A stretch of 64,000 bases of DNA from Hermatobates lingyangjiaoensis (Eukaryota; Arthropoda; Insecta; Hemiptera; Hermatobatidae): positions 239,001-303,000 of the forward strand of contig JAPFBL010000602.1 in the NCBI GenBank assembly GCA_026182355.1. Direction: 5' to 3'. Below, piece after piece: positions 21,137 through 31,200 of the stretch (position 1 is the first letter of the stretch; each line of letters starts with the position of its first letter). The notes below the pieces were generated by a model. That model worked only from the letters and a program-made list of their open reading frames with translations, was not told where the DNA came from and made no database searches. The translations under genes were made by a program, and so were the position numbers.

Positions 21137-21336
21137 ATATATATATATATATAATATATATATATATATTATATATATATATATATATAAATGAAAAAAG
21201 ACAACAAATAGAAGAAGCGAGAAAACTTACTGGATCGATATTTCGAAATATCGATCCAGTAAGTTTTCTCGCTTCTTCTATTTGTTGTCTTTTTTCATTT
21301 ATATATCTGTACGGTTTGGACCGTTTTAATATTTTG

Positions 21337-21378
<42 letters not shown>

Positions 21379-21380
21379 TA
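21137..21380. mobile_element. Perfect palindrome, family H, within TA tracts
   Basis: Positions 21183-21306 form a perfect palindrome of 124 bp with no spacer, centred on TTTCGAAA (21241-21248). The arms contain TCGATATTTC and GCGAGAAAACTTACTGG. The right side continues with TGGACCGTTTTAATATTTTG, like other PLE ends, then (TA)n and (GT)n at 21340-21380. The cassette lacks the CTGANGA box. It looks like two PLE ends fused exactly at GAAATAT. Confidence 0.88.
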
Positions 21381-22294
21381 CAGGTTTTTCCATAATGATG
21401 AGTTACTTTCTGTATTCTATCGTATTACAAGTTGAACATTTTTCACTGTAATCTATATATAATATGCGAAATAAAAGTTAATATTTAAACAAGAATAAGG
21501 GTTGCAGAAAAGTGACTAAAATCTTTTAAATTTAAAAAGCGTTTAGTTAAACGCTTGATGAATTGAACAGGAGAAAGTAGACATGGGGTGTGATATTAAA
21601 AGAGGAGATAGGTCTTTTAAAGGTTTAAATATTATGAAAAAGAGTTGAAACGGTTAACAAAACTCAGAGTAAACAGAATACTTTAGAAATGAATAAGAGG
21701 AACTGTTAACTATAATAGATAAAAACTGTCGATAGTACTGAGTCTTAATTTAAATAAACCATTATTCATTTTTAAATTATTTGATCTATTAAATTCAATT
21801 AATAAAAGCTGACTAATATTAACAATGCCGATCATTCATACGTATCACTTTTGACTTCCATCCAATTTATATCATGATTCCCTTTATTTATATGCAAAAA
21901 TATGACAATATATTGTTAGACTCTAACTACTGAATATTGATGTTGTTTTGTCACTTAACTTAAATGATTTAGCAATCTGATCTATGTATATTTTATGATA
22001 AATTTACATGATATTTTATAAACACCACTATACTTCAGAAGAGTTGCTAAGGTTTAGTGTGTTCATATTGAATAACAAATATATTTTCTCCATATGATCA
22101 TGTGAGTTCAGTTAGTTCGGCATCTCATGCTTTATAACTGTTCGAAATATAGTTAGAGTTTTAACTCCTACTATCAATCAATTGATAGTAAGTAATTTCT
22201 TTTAGTAATAATCCTATCAATTGGAGTAATTTCAGGAAATCATACTGAAAATATTAAATGTAAGTAGTAAAAATGACACTGCTATCTTGTTAAG
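21381..22294. other. AT-rich spacer
   Basis: No gene or well-defined repeat is recognised. Confidence 0.5.
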
Positions 22295-22625
22295 ACTGGT
22301 TACAGCATGATGAAACCGCTGCCGGCCTGCAAGGAAAGGATAAGGGCTCGTACTCCCTTAGGAAACACAAATACTGGCACTGGGCATTGGCCCCACTATG
22401 CAGCGAGGTCTCATTAGTTGTATTTTTGGTTGGTGGGTTGGTTGTTGGTGTTTGAACACAGCCATTGCTGGTGGTAAATGGATGTTGTTGTGAACTTGTA
22501 GAGACTGGTTGCAGCGCAATGAAGCCGCTGTCGTCCTGCCAGGAAAAGTTAAGGGCTCGCACTCCCTCAGTAAACACGAATACTGGCACTGGACATTAGC
22601 CTCACTGTGCAGTAAGGTCTCCATA
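22295..22625. repeat. Two diverged direct copies of a 125-bp sequence
   Basis: Copies at about 22295-22420 and 22502-22625 share AAATACTGGCACTGG-like and GGGCTCG..CTCCCT blocks in the same orientation, separated by about 80 bp. Both lie just right of AT-rich DNA and left of a family L motif. They could be parts of a PLE or another interspersed repeat. Minus-strand frames of about 100 codons here have no known domain. Confidence 0.65.
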
Positions 22626-22695
22626 CTATTGTTGCATAGATTGTTAGTGCTGGTGGAAATTATTCTAAGAGTCTTGATTTTCTTCATGAGTTATT

Positions 22696-22742
22696 TTTCT
22701 GCGACATGTTTCGACTGTGTCTACAGTCATCTTCAGGCAAAT
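22696..22742 (-). ncRNA. Hammerhead-like motif, family L
   Basis: Minus strand: TTTGC, CTGAAGA (22736-22730), extra T, GACTG/CAGTC helix II, GAAA (22712-22709), a CATG loop, TC, then GCAGAA. Helix I pairs TTTGC with GCAGA (one G-T). The cut would follow the C of a GTC triplet, the preferred hammerhead site. Confidence 0.6.
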
Positions 22743-22824
22743 TCTTGGGTCGGTTGGTTTATATATATATATATATATATAAAGTAGAATTTAAAAAGAA
22801 CACATAGAAAGGAAATCACTGAAC

Positions 22825-22868
22825 TCACTACTATATTTCGATGTCCTCGTCTTCAGGAAAAGAAGTGA
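22825..22868 (-). ncRNA. Hammerhead-like motif, family G (left arm)
   Basis: CTGAAGA (22856-22850), extra C, GAGGACATC forming a short helix II, GAAA (22839-22836). CACT and AGTG form a distal helix I across an internal loop. Confidence 0.52.
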
Positions 22869-22916
22869 ATCGCTCCAAAGGCTGATAACGACAGTCGTTA
22901 TCAGTCTTTGGAGCGA

Positions 22917-22962
22917 TTCACTTCTTTTCCTGAAGACGAGGACATCGAAATATAGTAGTGAG
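22917..22962 (+). ncRNA. Hammerhead-like motif, family G (right arm)
   Basis: This mirrors the left arm: CTGAAGA 22930-22936, GAAA 22947-22950, distal CACT/AGTG pairing. Confidence 0.52.
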
Positions 22963-23060
22963 TTCAGTGATTTCCTTTCTATGTGTTCTTTTTAAATTCT
23001 AGTTTATTCAGTTCAAAGAATCGTTTCATCTAATTGTTATATATATATATATATATACTA

Positions 23061-23659
23061 TACTATACTATACTCTGATCTTGTCGATAAGCTTGTACAG
23101 TATGTATCGAACTGCTAAACATTAAACTTTAACAAACGACTCTCTCAAAAAGGTTACACTTACCCTATTCTTGTTTTTTTTTTCATATACTATAATACTA
23201 TCATTTAACAGACAATTACAGCCTTTAATATAACATTGAAATTCTACAGATTTACCTTGGAAAAATCCGATCACACGCGAAGTCAAAGGTTACCTTACAT
23301 TCTTGTCACCAGTTCAAAGATCTACATACCATCTGAAAAAAAAAATGGAAAATACATGCTCTAGCTTCATTGTTTATCAACTGCTACTGGCTTTAAAAAT
23401 TAACTTTAAGTAATTAATTTTGAAAAAGGAGTAATTCACTGGTGGATTCCATCTTGCATAATTTTTTTTTAACTAGTAATGATTTGAATAAGAGTGAAAA
23501 AAAAGAGGCAATCTATAACGAAATTTTAAATTCTAAATAAAGAATAAGGAAGTCAAACAGTAACTATTCGCTTCACAGTGTTCAATAAAGTGAACTTTAT
23601 TTTAGACTGAGGTTGAGATACGGAGCATCGCAGCTGAAAAGATGTTAGTCCAACTTCAA
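23061..23659. other. Spacer before the Helitron
   Basis: It begins with an ACTAT pentamer repeat (23059-23074), then AT-rich DNA without recognisable features. A23659 is the host base 5' of the Helitron. Confidence 0.5.
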
Positions 23660-23804
23660 TCTAATATATAATTTTGTTCGTCTGTATGTTTGTATGTCCG
23701 TTTGTCCTCTATGCATTCCTCACAGACTTGACGAATCTTTCTGAAATTTTACATGTGGCCACATGTGGTAATAAGGAAGGTTTTAGGCCACTTTGCAAAG
23801 CACC

Positions 23805-23939
23805 ATCCCCCCACTGGGAGCCCACATCAACCATAGACAAAAACCTTTGCGCATCCCTGGCTTACACTAAGGGCTCCCAGTGGGGGGATCCCACATCAAC
23901 CATAGACAAAAACCTTTGCGCATCCCTGGCTTACACTAA
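23805..23939. repeat. Direct repeat overlapped by an inverted repeat in the Helitron 5' region
   Basis: A 50-bp unit starting CCCACATCAACCATAGAC occurs at 23821-23870 and 23890-23939. ATCCCCCCACTGGGAGCCC (23805-23823) is the exact reverse complement of 23871-23889, giving a 19-bp stem with a 47-nt loop. Confidence 0.93.
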
Positions 23940-23969
23940 CCACATTCCCTTAGTACAAGCCTAAAACGA

Positions 23970-24032
23970 AAAGTGTGTGTGTGTTTTGCTAACAAAACAC
24001 ACACACACACACACATACACACACACACACAC
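23970..24032. repeat. (GT)n and (CA)n inverted microsatellites
   Basis: A GTGTGTGT...TTTT tract is followed six bases later by AAAACACACA..., then a longer (CA)n to 24032. The protein similarity resumes just after it, so this marks the likely left breakpoint of an internal deletion. Confidence 0.9.
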
Positions 24033-24055
24033 AATAAGTAGTTTCACATAATCAA

Positions 24056-24414
24056 TTGCAAAGGATAAATGAAACTCATCGTTCATATGATGCTTTACAA
24101 TATCCATTGCTTAATGTGACTGGTGAGGATGGCTACCATTTTGGAATACCTCAATATGGCACAAATAAGGCAGTCTCCTGTATGGATTTTTATAAATTTC
24201 ATTCAATGATTAGACCAAATCAATTTAATCATCTTCATAGAAGCAAAGCTCTTTTCCATCAATATCTTGTGGATATGTATGCCAAAATTGAGGCAGAGAG
24301 ATTGTTATATATCAGAACACATCAGAAAGAATTAAGAGCTGATTCTTATATTCATCTCCGAGATAGTATTAATAATGAATTGATAATAGATGGATTGTCC
24401 CTTACAGTCCCCTA
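24056..24414 (+). pseudogene. Helitron Rep protein, N-terminal part
   Basis: The frame includes INETHRSYDALQYPLL, GEDGYHFGIPQY, SCMDFYKFHSMIR and LFHQYLVDMYAKIEAERLLY, the conserved Helitron_like_N region of Rep/helicase proteins. It ends at a stop at 24419. The following residues should lead into the HUH nuclease (PxWxE and H-x-H regions), which is absent: after about LRDSINN the sequence jumps to VPY, normally just before the Y2 motif. No start codon is evident, and the piece opens next to the (CA)n tract. A one-base shift joins it to the next frame. Confidence 0.9.
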
Positions 24415-25767
24415 TTGCTAAAGACCTTTGATGGGCACATCAATGTTGAGTATTGTAACTCAATTAAGTCAATTAAGTATGTTTGTAAATATGTGCACAA
24501 AGGATCAGATGCAGCAATGTATGCTCTTCAACAACAAAATAGTAGAGATGAAATTGAAATGTATACTGCTGGTCGCTATATCAGTAGTATTGAGGCATGC
24601 TGGAGAATATTTGGATTTCTTATGCATGATCATTATCCAACAGTTGTTCACCTCTCTGTCCATCTAGAAAATGGACAGAGAGTCTACTTTACACCAGCAA
24701 CTGCAGCACAGCAAATTGAAGCTCAAAAAGATACTACATTGACTGCATTCTTTAAACTTTGTCAACATGATCCATTTGCAAAATTATTGTATTATCATCA
24801 GGTACCTTCTTATTATACCTGGGACAATAAAGCATGGAAAAGACGGAAAAGAGGAACTCCAGTAGAAGGACATCCAGAAATAAAGTTTGACAGTGCACTT
24901 GGCAGAGTCTATACCATCCACCCAAGTCAACATGAATGCTTTTTCCTCAGAATGTTATTATTTGAAGTGAAAGGTCCAACCTCATTTAATGACCTTAGAA
25001 CAGTGAATGGGATTGTGTATCCAACTTACAGAGAAGCTTGCTTGCAGAGAGGATTGTTTGAAGATGATGCTCAATGGGATGCTACACTTTCAGAGGCCTC
25101 AGTATCAACTTCTCCTTCTGGACTAAGAACACTTTTTGCAATGCTTCTCAATGCATGCAATGTTAGTGATCCTGTCAGACTTTGGACAAAGTACAAGGAT
25201 GATTTAACAGAAGATTATCATTATCAAATGCAGTTACAATTTCCAGAAATTGAAATTACTTACAATGATCAAATCTACAATAAGTCATTGATTGACATAG
25301 AAAATAAAGTTCTCACTATGGGAGGGAATGAACTTCAAATTTATGGTCTTCCTAAACCCATCAGAAACAATGAAAGTGGATTAAGCAGAGAAATGTTAAG
25401 AGAAACCTCTTATGACATAGAAGCTCTAACCAGATTCATTAATGAAAATGAGCCAAAGCTCTTACCAGAGCAAAATAGAGTTTATGTGGAAATTTTAGAT
25501 TCAGTTCAAAAGAATCATGGAGGCATTTTCTTCTTGGATGCTCCAGGTGGTACTGGGAAAACTTTTGTGACTAAATTGGTACTAGCTAAAGCAAGGCAGA
25601 AAGGAAGAATTGCTCTGGCTGTTGCATCTTCAGGAATAGCAGCTACACTTTTGTCTAATGGAAGAACAGCCCACTCTACATTCAAGCTTCCCATAGATTT
25701 GTCCAGTAATGAAAATCCTTTTTGCAATATTACTAAAAGTTCAAATATTGCCCAAGTTCTCAAATAA
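24415..25767 (+). pseudogene. Helitron Rep C-terminal part and helicase N-terminal half
   Basis: It begins LLKTFDGHINVEYCN and SIKYVCKYVHKGSD, where YVCKY (from 24475) carries the two tyrosines of the Rep Y2 motif. A long conserved linker region follows, then a PIF1/RecD-like helicase with Walker A APGGTGKT (25540-25563) and ASSGIAATLLSNGRTAHSTF. A TAA at 25765-25767 interrupts it four codons before the Walker B block. It is probably one ancestral ORF with 24056-24414 and 25768-26817. The antisense frame at 25515-26198 is not a gene. Confidence 0.93.
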
Positions 25768-26817
25768 TGTAGTCTTATCATCTGGGATGAATGTACTATG
25801 GCACACAAGAAAGCTCTGGAAGCTGTTGATAGAACTTTGAAAGATATCAGAGAAAATGACTTGCCAATGGGAGGAATAACTTTAGTTTTGTCTGGTGATT
25901 TTAGACAAACTCCCCCAGTGATCCCAAAAGGTACAAAAGCAGATGAAATAAAAGCTTGCTTAAAGTCTTCAAGATTGTGGAGGAATGTGAAGAATCTTAA
26001 ACTCCAAACAAATATGAGAGAATATTTGCAAAGAGACCGATTGTCTAAGCAATTTGCAGAAGATTTATTGGCCCTTGGAGGAGGACCTGCACCATTGGAT
26101 AATGATGGTTTATTAGATCCATCAAGAATAAGTACAATAGTGAAAACAGAAACTGATCTGATTTGTAATGTGTTTCCAAATCTACAAGAAAATTTCAAGT
26201 CTGAGAAGTGGTTGTGTGAAAGGGCTATTCTAGCACCTCAAAATTCTACAGTGAATTCAATCAATTCTCAGCTAATTAATTCCCTGGAGGGAGGCACCAT
26301 GAATTACAAATCTATTGACACTGTTATTGATCCAAATGAAGCAGTGAATTATCCAGTTGAATTTTTGAATTCTTTGGAGATGTCTGGTCTGCCTTCTCAT
26401 AAATTAGAACTTAAAATTGGTGCCCCAATAATGTTACTTAGAAATTTAGATCCACCTAAGCTTTGTAATGGGACTAGATTTGTTATCAAAAAAATGATGC
26501 CTCATGTTATTGAAGCAATAATTCTATCTGGATGTGCAGCAGGAGAATCAGTTTTCATACCCAGGATACCAATATCACCAACTGATTCTGTAATTCAATT
26601 CAAGAGGCTGCAATTTCCGATAAAGTTATGTTTTGCCATGACTATTAATAAGTCTCAAGGTCAGACTCTGAAAGTAGCAGGCTTACACTTGAAAGAACAT
26701 TGTTTCCCACATGGTCAACTTTATGTTGGCTGCTCAAGAGTTGGAATTAAATCAAATCTGTTCATATATGTACCACAAGGCAAAACTAAGAATATAGTTT
26801 ACAGAGAAGTATTGTAA
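25768..26817 (+). pseudogene. Helitron helicase, C-terminal half
   Basis: It continues in the same frame after the premature stop: LIIWDEC (Walker B), LVLSGDFRQTPPVIPKGT, NMREY, GAPIMLLRNLDPPKLCNGTR and AMTINKSQGQTLK...YVGCSRVG, the complete C-terminal motif set of PIF1-like helicases. It ends at a natural stop (26815-26817). The helicase would unwind DNA during rolling-circle-like transposition. Apart from the TAA the helicase domain looks intact, so decay is recent. Confidence 0.93.
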
Positions 26818-27053
26818 AGTATTGTAAAGGATTGTGAAATGTACGATTTGCTTTCAAGATAATTGAAAATATGAATGTCTCATACAGTTGTCTTAAATAT
26901 GATATTGTATATCTTTGTCTAATTATGAAGAAATATATGTTAGAAATAAAAATTACTATTCTGTCTATCATTTCTTCTCTTTATTCCCGAGCAACGTCGG
27001 GTACTTCTGCTAGTATTTCATATTATGTTAAGCACGCTACAGATAAAAATATA

Positions 27054-27420
27054 ACAAATTTTTACAAAAACACGTGAAATATAAATTAACTTATAAACTA
27101 CAAAGAGTAACTTAGAAATGGGACTGTTTTTTGACTGAAGTAACTGGTCCCTATCAGAGTTCAATTGCAACTAGTCATCTCATCATGTGACTCTGCCAAG
27201 GAAAAGCTACCTTAATTGAAATATCTTAGTTCCATTCTTAATTCTTAATGACTTTACTTAATTCTTATTCTTAATTCTTAAATTACACAGTAAGTTCATA
27301 ATGAACTACTAAATATAATGTAAACATTTAAACTGGCCGGTTGGAATTTCAATTCTATTTAGTAGTTCAGTTTCAATGTTTACATTCTGTTTAGTAGTTC
27401 ATTATGAACTTTGAGTGTTA
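27054..27420. mobile_element. Decayed cassette pieces and an inverted repeat
   Basis: 27060-27160 resembles a decayed family C end (CACGTGAAAT, GACTGTTTTTTGACTGAAG). At 27292-27330 and 27370-27413 lie inverted arms sharing AGTTCATAATGAACTACTAA. The family is not identified. Confidence 0.5.
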
Positions 27421-27473
27421 TATTTAAGTGTTTAAAAAATGTTCAATAGCTTTTAAGAAATTGTAAATACGTT

Positions 27474-27522
27474 TTACACCCTGAAGATGGTCGAAGACGA
27501 CCGAAACGTCGAAGAACTATAA
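27474..27522 (+). ncRNA. Hammerhead-like motif, family N
   Basis: CTGAAGA (27481-27487), extra T, GGTCG/CGACC helix II, GAAA (27503-27506), then CGTC. A GTC triplet precedes the putative cut after 27510. Helix I is weak. Confidence 0.52.
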
Positions 27523-27650
27523 GCATTGAAAACAAAACGTATGTTGAGTTGATGTACCTAGTTCCTGGTGAATTTAAAAGACTCACCGTAAATTCAATCT
27601 CACATGTATTAACGAAGGACTGTTCCCTAAATATTCGAATTTCAATATAT
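27474..27650 (+). mobile_element. PLE cassette, family N: hammerhead-like motif then N-terminal coding
   Basis: The motif (27474-27522) is followed by MYLVPGEFKRL and, after frame breaks, TCINEGLFPKYSNF, ending at a TA tract at about 27647. The order equals that of family M and of the K copy at 56540-56716. Confidence 0.7.
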
Positions 27651-27809
27651 ATATATCAATGATCAAACCACAATAAGAAATGGGAAAACTCAGTTGGGTT
27701 TTTGACTCTGACGAAGACCGCTTGTTACGGTTGAAAGACCTTAGTCTGGTTTTCCCATTTCTTATTGTGGTTTGATCATTGATTGTTATTTCACGTGTTT
27801 ATATGAAAT

Positions 27810-27860
<51 letters not shown>
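27650..27860. mobile_element. Family C cassette with long (TA)n
   Basis: Short left arm (27655-27690), plus-strand motif at 27704-27746 (CTGACGA 27708-27714) and right edge ending in CACGTGTTTATATGAAATC, then (TA)n at 27815-27862. Confidence 0.75.
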
Positions 27861-27864
<4 letters not shown>

Positions 27865-28110
27865 TGTCACGTGTTCATTCAAACAGTTGTTGTTGAAACT
27901 CACAGACTACTTTTCTTTGTAAAATAATTTGTAATGTATTACTTAGTTTTTTTTTTCAAAATGTATACTTCTGCCTATGAAAAAGGTTTTAAATAAAAAC
28001 CGAAAAGTTGGAATTGAGACTTTAATTTGAACATAAAGAACTGACTGAGTTCGGATAAATTTTAGTTTTGTTTCTATTCCACGGTCGTTACTTTTATCAA
28101 TATTTATATA
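27861..28110 (+). mobile_element. PLE-end cassette, family E'
   Basis: A diverged copy of 3195-3455, sharing TCACGTGTTCATTCA, CTATGAAAAAGGTTTTAAAT and TCTATTCCACGGTCG. The hammerhead-like core is degenerate. Confidence 0.68.
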
Positions 28111-28420
28111 TAAATGAAAAAACAGTGACCTGAAACGGACAACTAAAGTTCAATATGAACAAACTTTTTGTATACAAAGATACAAAGACAAATAATAACA
28201 TATACTTACAACATTTAATTTTTGTTTTGAACTGTCACCACGAGAGAAAATAGAAGGAAACCAAGAACACTTGTTCAGAGAATCTCTCTGGATCTTTCTC
28301 ATTTGGGAAGTAGTATCTCTGCACCAGTAAGTTTGATAGTTAACCTTTCTCTTTTCTCTCCTCATAATGGTTAAACCAAAGATTATCAACTACAAGAATG
28401 AGTTGAATATATATATATAT
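28111..28420 (-). mobile_element. Decayed family D cassette
   Basis: Blocks AAAGTTCAATATGAACAAA, ACTTACAACATTTAATTTTTG and GAACTGTCACCACGAGAGA follow the order of family D ends. The core box is mutated (CACGAG for CTTCAG). A TA tract follows at 28408-28435. Confidence 0.55.
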
Positions 28421-28429
28421 TATATAATA

Positions 28430-28580
28430 TATCAATCTTTTGATAGATTAGGTGTATTATTTAATCAAGATTCGGTCAATTTTCTAGGTTCAATAATGAA
28501 ACTCTCGTTGCAGGGAGAGTTTGATTTTTTAACCTAAAAAAATTGACCAAATCCTGATTAAATAATACCCGTACAGTATA
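28430..28580. mobile_element. Inverted family E fragment
   Basis: Arms with TCAATTTTCTAGGTTCAA / AAAAAATTGACCAAATCCTG in inverted orientation around GAAACTCTCGTTGCAGG. The inner motif region is deleted. Confidence 0.6.
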
Positions 28581-30401
28581 TATGTGGCTAAATTAAAGTA
28601 AAAGAATCAGAAATGGGACTAAAATGTTCTAACTAAAACAATTGGTTTTTATCAAAGTCTCACTTAAATTACTAACGAAATCAAATCATTTTGGTTGAAA
28701 TATCTTAATCTTTTCTATGGATTTCTTACTGTGGTTTATATGTTAGTTTTTATTTCACTTGTCGATTATATAATCTTCTTATTTATAGAAGTAAATGGAG
28801 CAAAATAAATATAAATTAGATAGTACAAGTCCTTTTCATTTCCCTTTGGTCAAATGTCAGTATTATGTTAGTTATTTACTAAATATTTCTTTTTTAATAA
28901 AGTTGACTAATTAAAGATGTATTTCTTGCTGTTTACAATTCTTTAGAAAATATGAATTAAGGTTGGTGCATTATTAGCACAGATTATTACCAGTTATTGA
29001 CTATGCAATTAGCACTGGCTGTCTAAGGTTGTTAGTCTTTATTAGAATGTGGATAATATATTGTTATATTGTTTTTTTAATGGAAACAAAAGGTAATATT
29101 TTGACTAGTATTGCGATAGAAATGTGGGGCAGTCGATGGTCGATGGCTGATGGCCTTTACCTACTCAGTAATTCATCTTGAGGCCTTCTTAATGTTCCCT
29201 CACATCTCAATTAAGTCTTCAACATTCAACTTTTGACAGATGGCTTAACAAGCAAAGCTAATTATTTCACCTTCGACCTAAAACCAAGATGAAGATAATT
29301 CATAGTCAAGTGTTTTCTTGTGGCGTATCAATCTTATGGAGGAAGCTTGAAATGCGCTTGTCTCTCGGGTCATTAGTCAAAAAGAAGGAAACATTAAGCC
29401 GAAAAGAACAAACATAACGTCACACTTGCCAACGTAACATCGATTCCAGTCATTTTAACGCAATTCAATTGATTTTGAAACAAAAAAAAAACTGTCTTTT
29501 ACTATGTAATAAAAGTTATATTGATAAATAAAATTTATAAAAGTTATATATAAAAATTATACGCCGTGTCTCCAAATAGACAATGTTACATTACTAAAAC
29601 AACTCGTTTATCTATAAAAATCATAATACTGCAACGACGTATTATTAAATTGGAAAACAAGATTTCAAGAATACATAACTGCCTACAGCAACAGTGTGCA
29701 GGTGAAACTGTGCTGTAGGAAGTGAAATTCAACTTAACAAGGAAAATTAAATTATCTTAAAAAAAATTATTTTTCTCTCTAAATAAATAATTTAATATCT
29801 TATACCACTCAATGACTATGACTTCAACACTTTCTTGTTCTGTTTAAGACTCTTCAGGCTGTTCTCCTGAAGAGCATCTTCAGGAGCCTAACAATCTTCA
29901 GGAGTAAAAAGTAGGTTGTTGCAGTTGAAAATGTCTCAAAACTAGACAAATGTTTGAGAAATGATTATTATTTGTTTTAATACTATAGTATTATTCATAC
30001 TAGAGAATAGTGTTCAAACCATAACAAGAAATACTAAGTTTCTATGCTCAGAACTTTCTCCAATGAATTTTTTTACTACTTATTCTGAAATGCATGCTTG
30101 TTTCTGAGTTCTTTGAGTTATACTATATGCGGAGAACAGATGAAATACATTCACTGGAGTGAACACAAATGAACAGAGAACCCCATGCTTTCACATTTAT
30201 AGGATTATTAGCTTTAAAGTTTTAAATATCATAAGTTGTAAAAAAGATGCATTTAGTTTCTTGATAAACAAATTGGATTATCAAAACTATATAACTTCAT
30301 GCTGTAAATTTGTTAAATGTTTACCGTATTTTAATTTTTTATTCTTAAACATTTTGAAAGGACATTTAAATTTCTTGTACTCTAATAAAATGAACCTTCT
30401 T
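28581..30401. other. Mostly repeat-poor non-coding DNA
   Basis: 28600-28770 is a decayed family C palindrome. 28900-30000 shows no repeats shared with the rest of the window and no recognisable exon. At 29855-29910 there is a small palindrome around CTCCTGAAGAGC. 30080-30185 recurs, about 85% similar by eye, at 32455-32555. Confidence 0.5.
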
Positions 30402-30523
30402 CAATGTAATCATCACGCATACCAACCCACTGATAAGACAAACTAATATTCCCTACATTTCTCAATGTAATCATCACACACACCAACCCACTGATAAGAC
30501 AAATAAATATTCCCTAAAATAAG
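30402..30523. repeat. 61-bp tandem duplication
   Basis: CAATGTAATCATCAC starts at 30402 and at 30463. The two units differ at a handful of positions. Confidence 0.92.
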
Positions 30524-30740
30524 GTAAAATTTAAATCGTTAAAAAATCAGTATTTCTTATTAAATATAGATGTGGGTATCTATCTTGTACTAATAAAACT
30601 AGTTAACGTTTTTCACTTAAACTTAAATACTTAAATATTATATTCTTATGATACAGTATAAACTAAGAATATGTTTTATTCTTTAGTAGTGAATATTTAA
30701 CTTTTTGTATTAGTTCTAATATAGTTAGAAATAGACAAGC

Positions 30741-30776
30741 TCGCTCTCTGACGACGTGATAAACGAAAGGCCTCAG
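30741..30776 (+). ncRNA. Best hammerhead-like motif in the window, family S
   Basis: TCGCTCT (30741-30747), CTGACGA (30748-30754), then CGTGATAAAC, GAAA (30765-30768), GGCCTC, and AGAGCGA. The outer arms TCGCTCT and AGAGCGA are perfectly complementary over 7 bp and sit exactly where helix I of a type I hammerhead should be, with the cut after the C preceding AGAGCGA. Helix II is only GT/AC after the extra C, or CGT/ACG if G12 is used, which is the weak point. Confidence 0.62.
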
Positions 30777-30839
30777 AGCGATTATCTTCAATCATTTCTG
30801 GTGAGTTACCTGAATATTTATATCACGTGTTATTGGGAC

Positions 30840-30844
<5 letters not shown>

Positions 30845-30870
<26 letters not shown>

Positions 30871-31200
30871 ATAGTTAAAAGTTATGTCATTTTTATTCTT
30901 GTTCTTTTTGAGTGAATTTTTCGAACTTTCTGAATATGGTTTTCCACCTTTCCGGTAAGATATAAAGCAATTCGCCAAATTTGCCTACTCTTTATTTATC
31001 TATTTAATTTACCTTACCGGAAAGGAGGAATGCATTGGCGAATTGCTTTATATCTTACCGGAAAGGTGGAAAGCCATATTCAGAAAGTTTGAAAAATTCA
31101 CTCGCAAAAGGACAAGAATAAAAATTGGCATAATTTTTAACAAAACATGTTTGAATGAAGGTCTGCTCCCAAAATACACAGATATATATATATATATATA
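30845..31200. mobile_element. Palindrome of PLE N-terminal coding segments
   Basis: Inverted arms (30870-30990 and 31019-31135) meet at a short AT-rich loop. The plus-strand arm reads ILPERWKAIFRKFEKF and, at 31130-31180, NKTCLNEGLLPKYTDIYIY before the TA tract. The left arm encodes the same segment on the minus strand, also ending at a TA tract (30846-30870). Both copies end at the same codon context. Confidence 0.78.

Larger units (their letters stand above)
22760..23060. mobile_element. Inverted PLE-end cassette, family G
   Basis: Nearly perfect inverted arms (22790-22890 and 22905-23003) enclose a short loop and contain GAACACATAGAAAGGAAATC / its complement. A TA tract flanks each side (22761-22783, 23040-23058). 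Each arm carries one intact motif. Relatives: 38705-38840 and 53935-54060. Confidence 0.82.
23660..27013 (+). mobile_element. Helitron, 3354 bp, both termini present, internally deleted
   Basis: The 5' end is TCTAATATATAATTTTGTTC and the 3' end is CTAG (27010-27013), preceded 8 bp upstream by a hairpin CCCGA/TCGGG (26986-27001). Host bases are A23659 and T27014, the A|T target typical of Helitrons, which leave no target duplication. Inside are parts of a Rep/helicase protein. Autonomous animal Helitrons are usually over 5 kb. This one lacks the HUH nuclease motif and has frame breaks, so it cannot move by itself but may be mobilised in trans. Confidence 0.95.

Noticed and set aside
22290..22787. 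Open frames of about 100 codons on both strands
   Set aside because: They run across two diverged copies of a repeat with no recognisable domain.
25515..26198. 227-codon open frame on the minus strand
   Set aside because: It is antisense to the conserved Helitron helicase motifs and carries no domain of its own.
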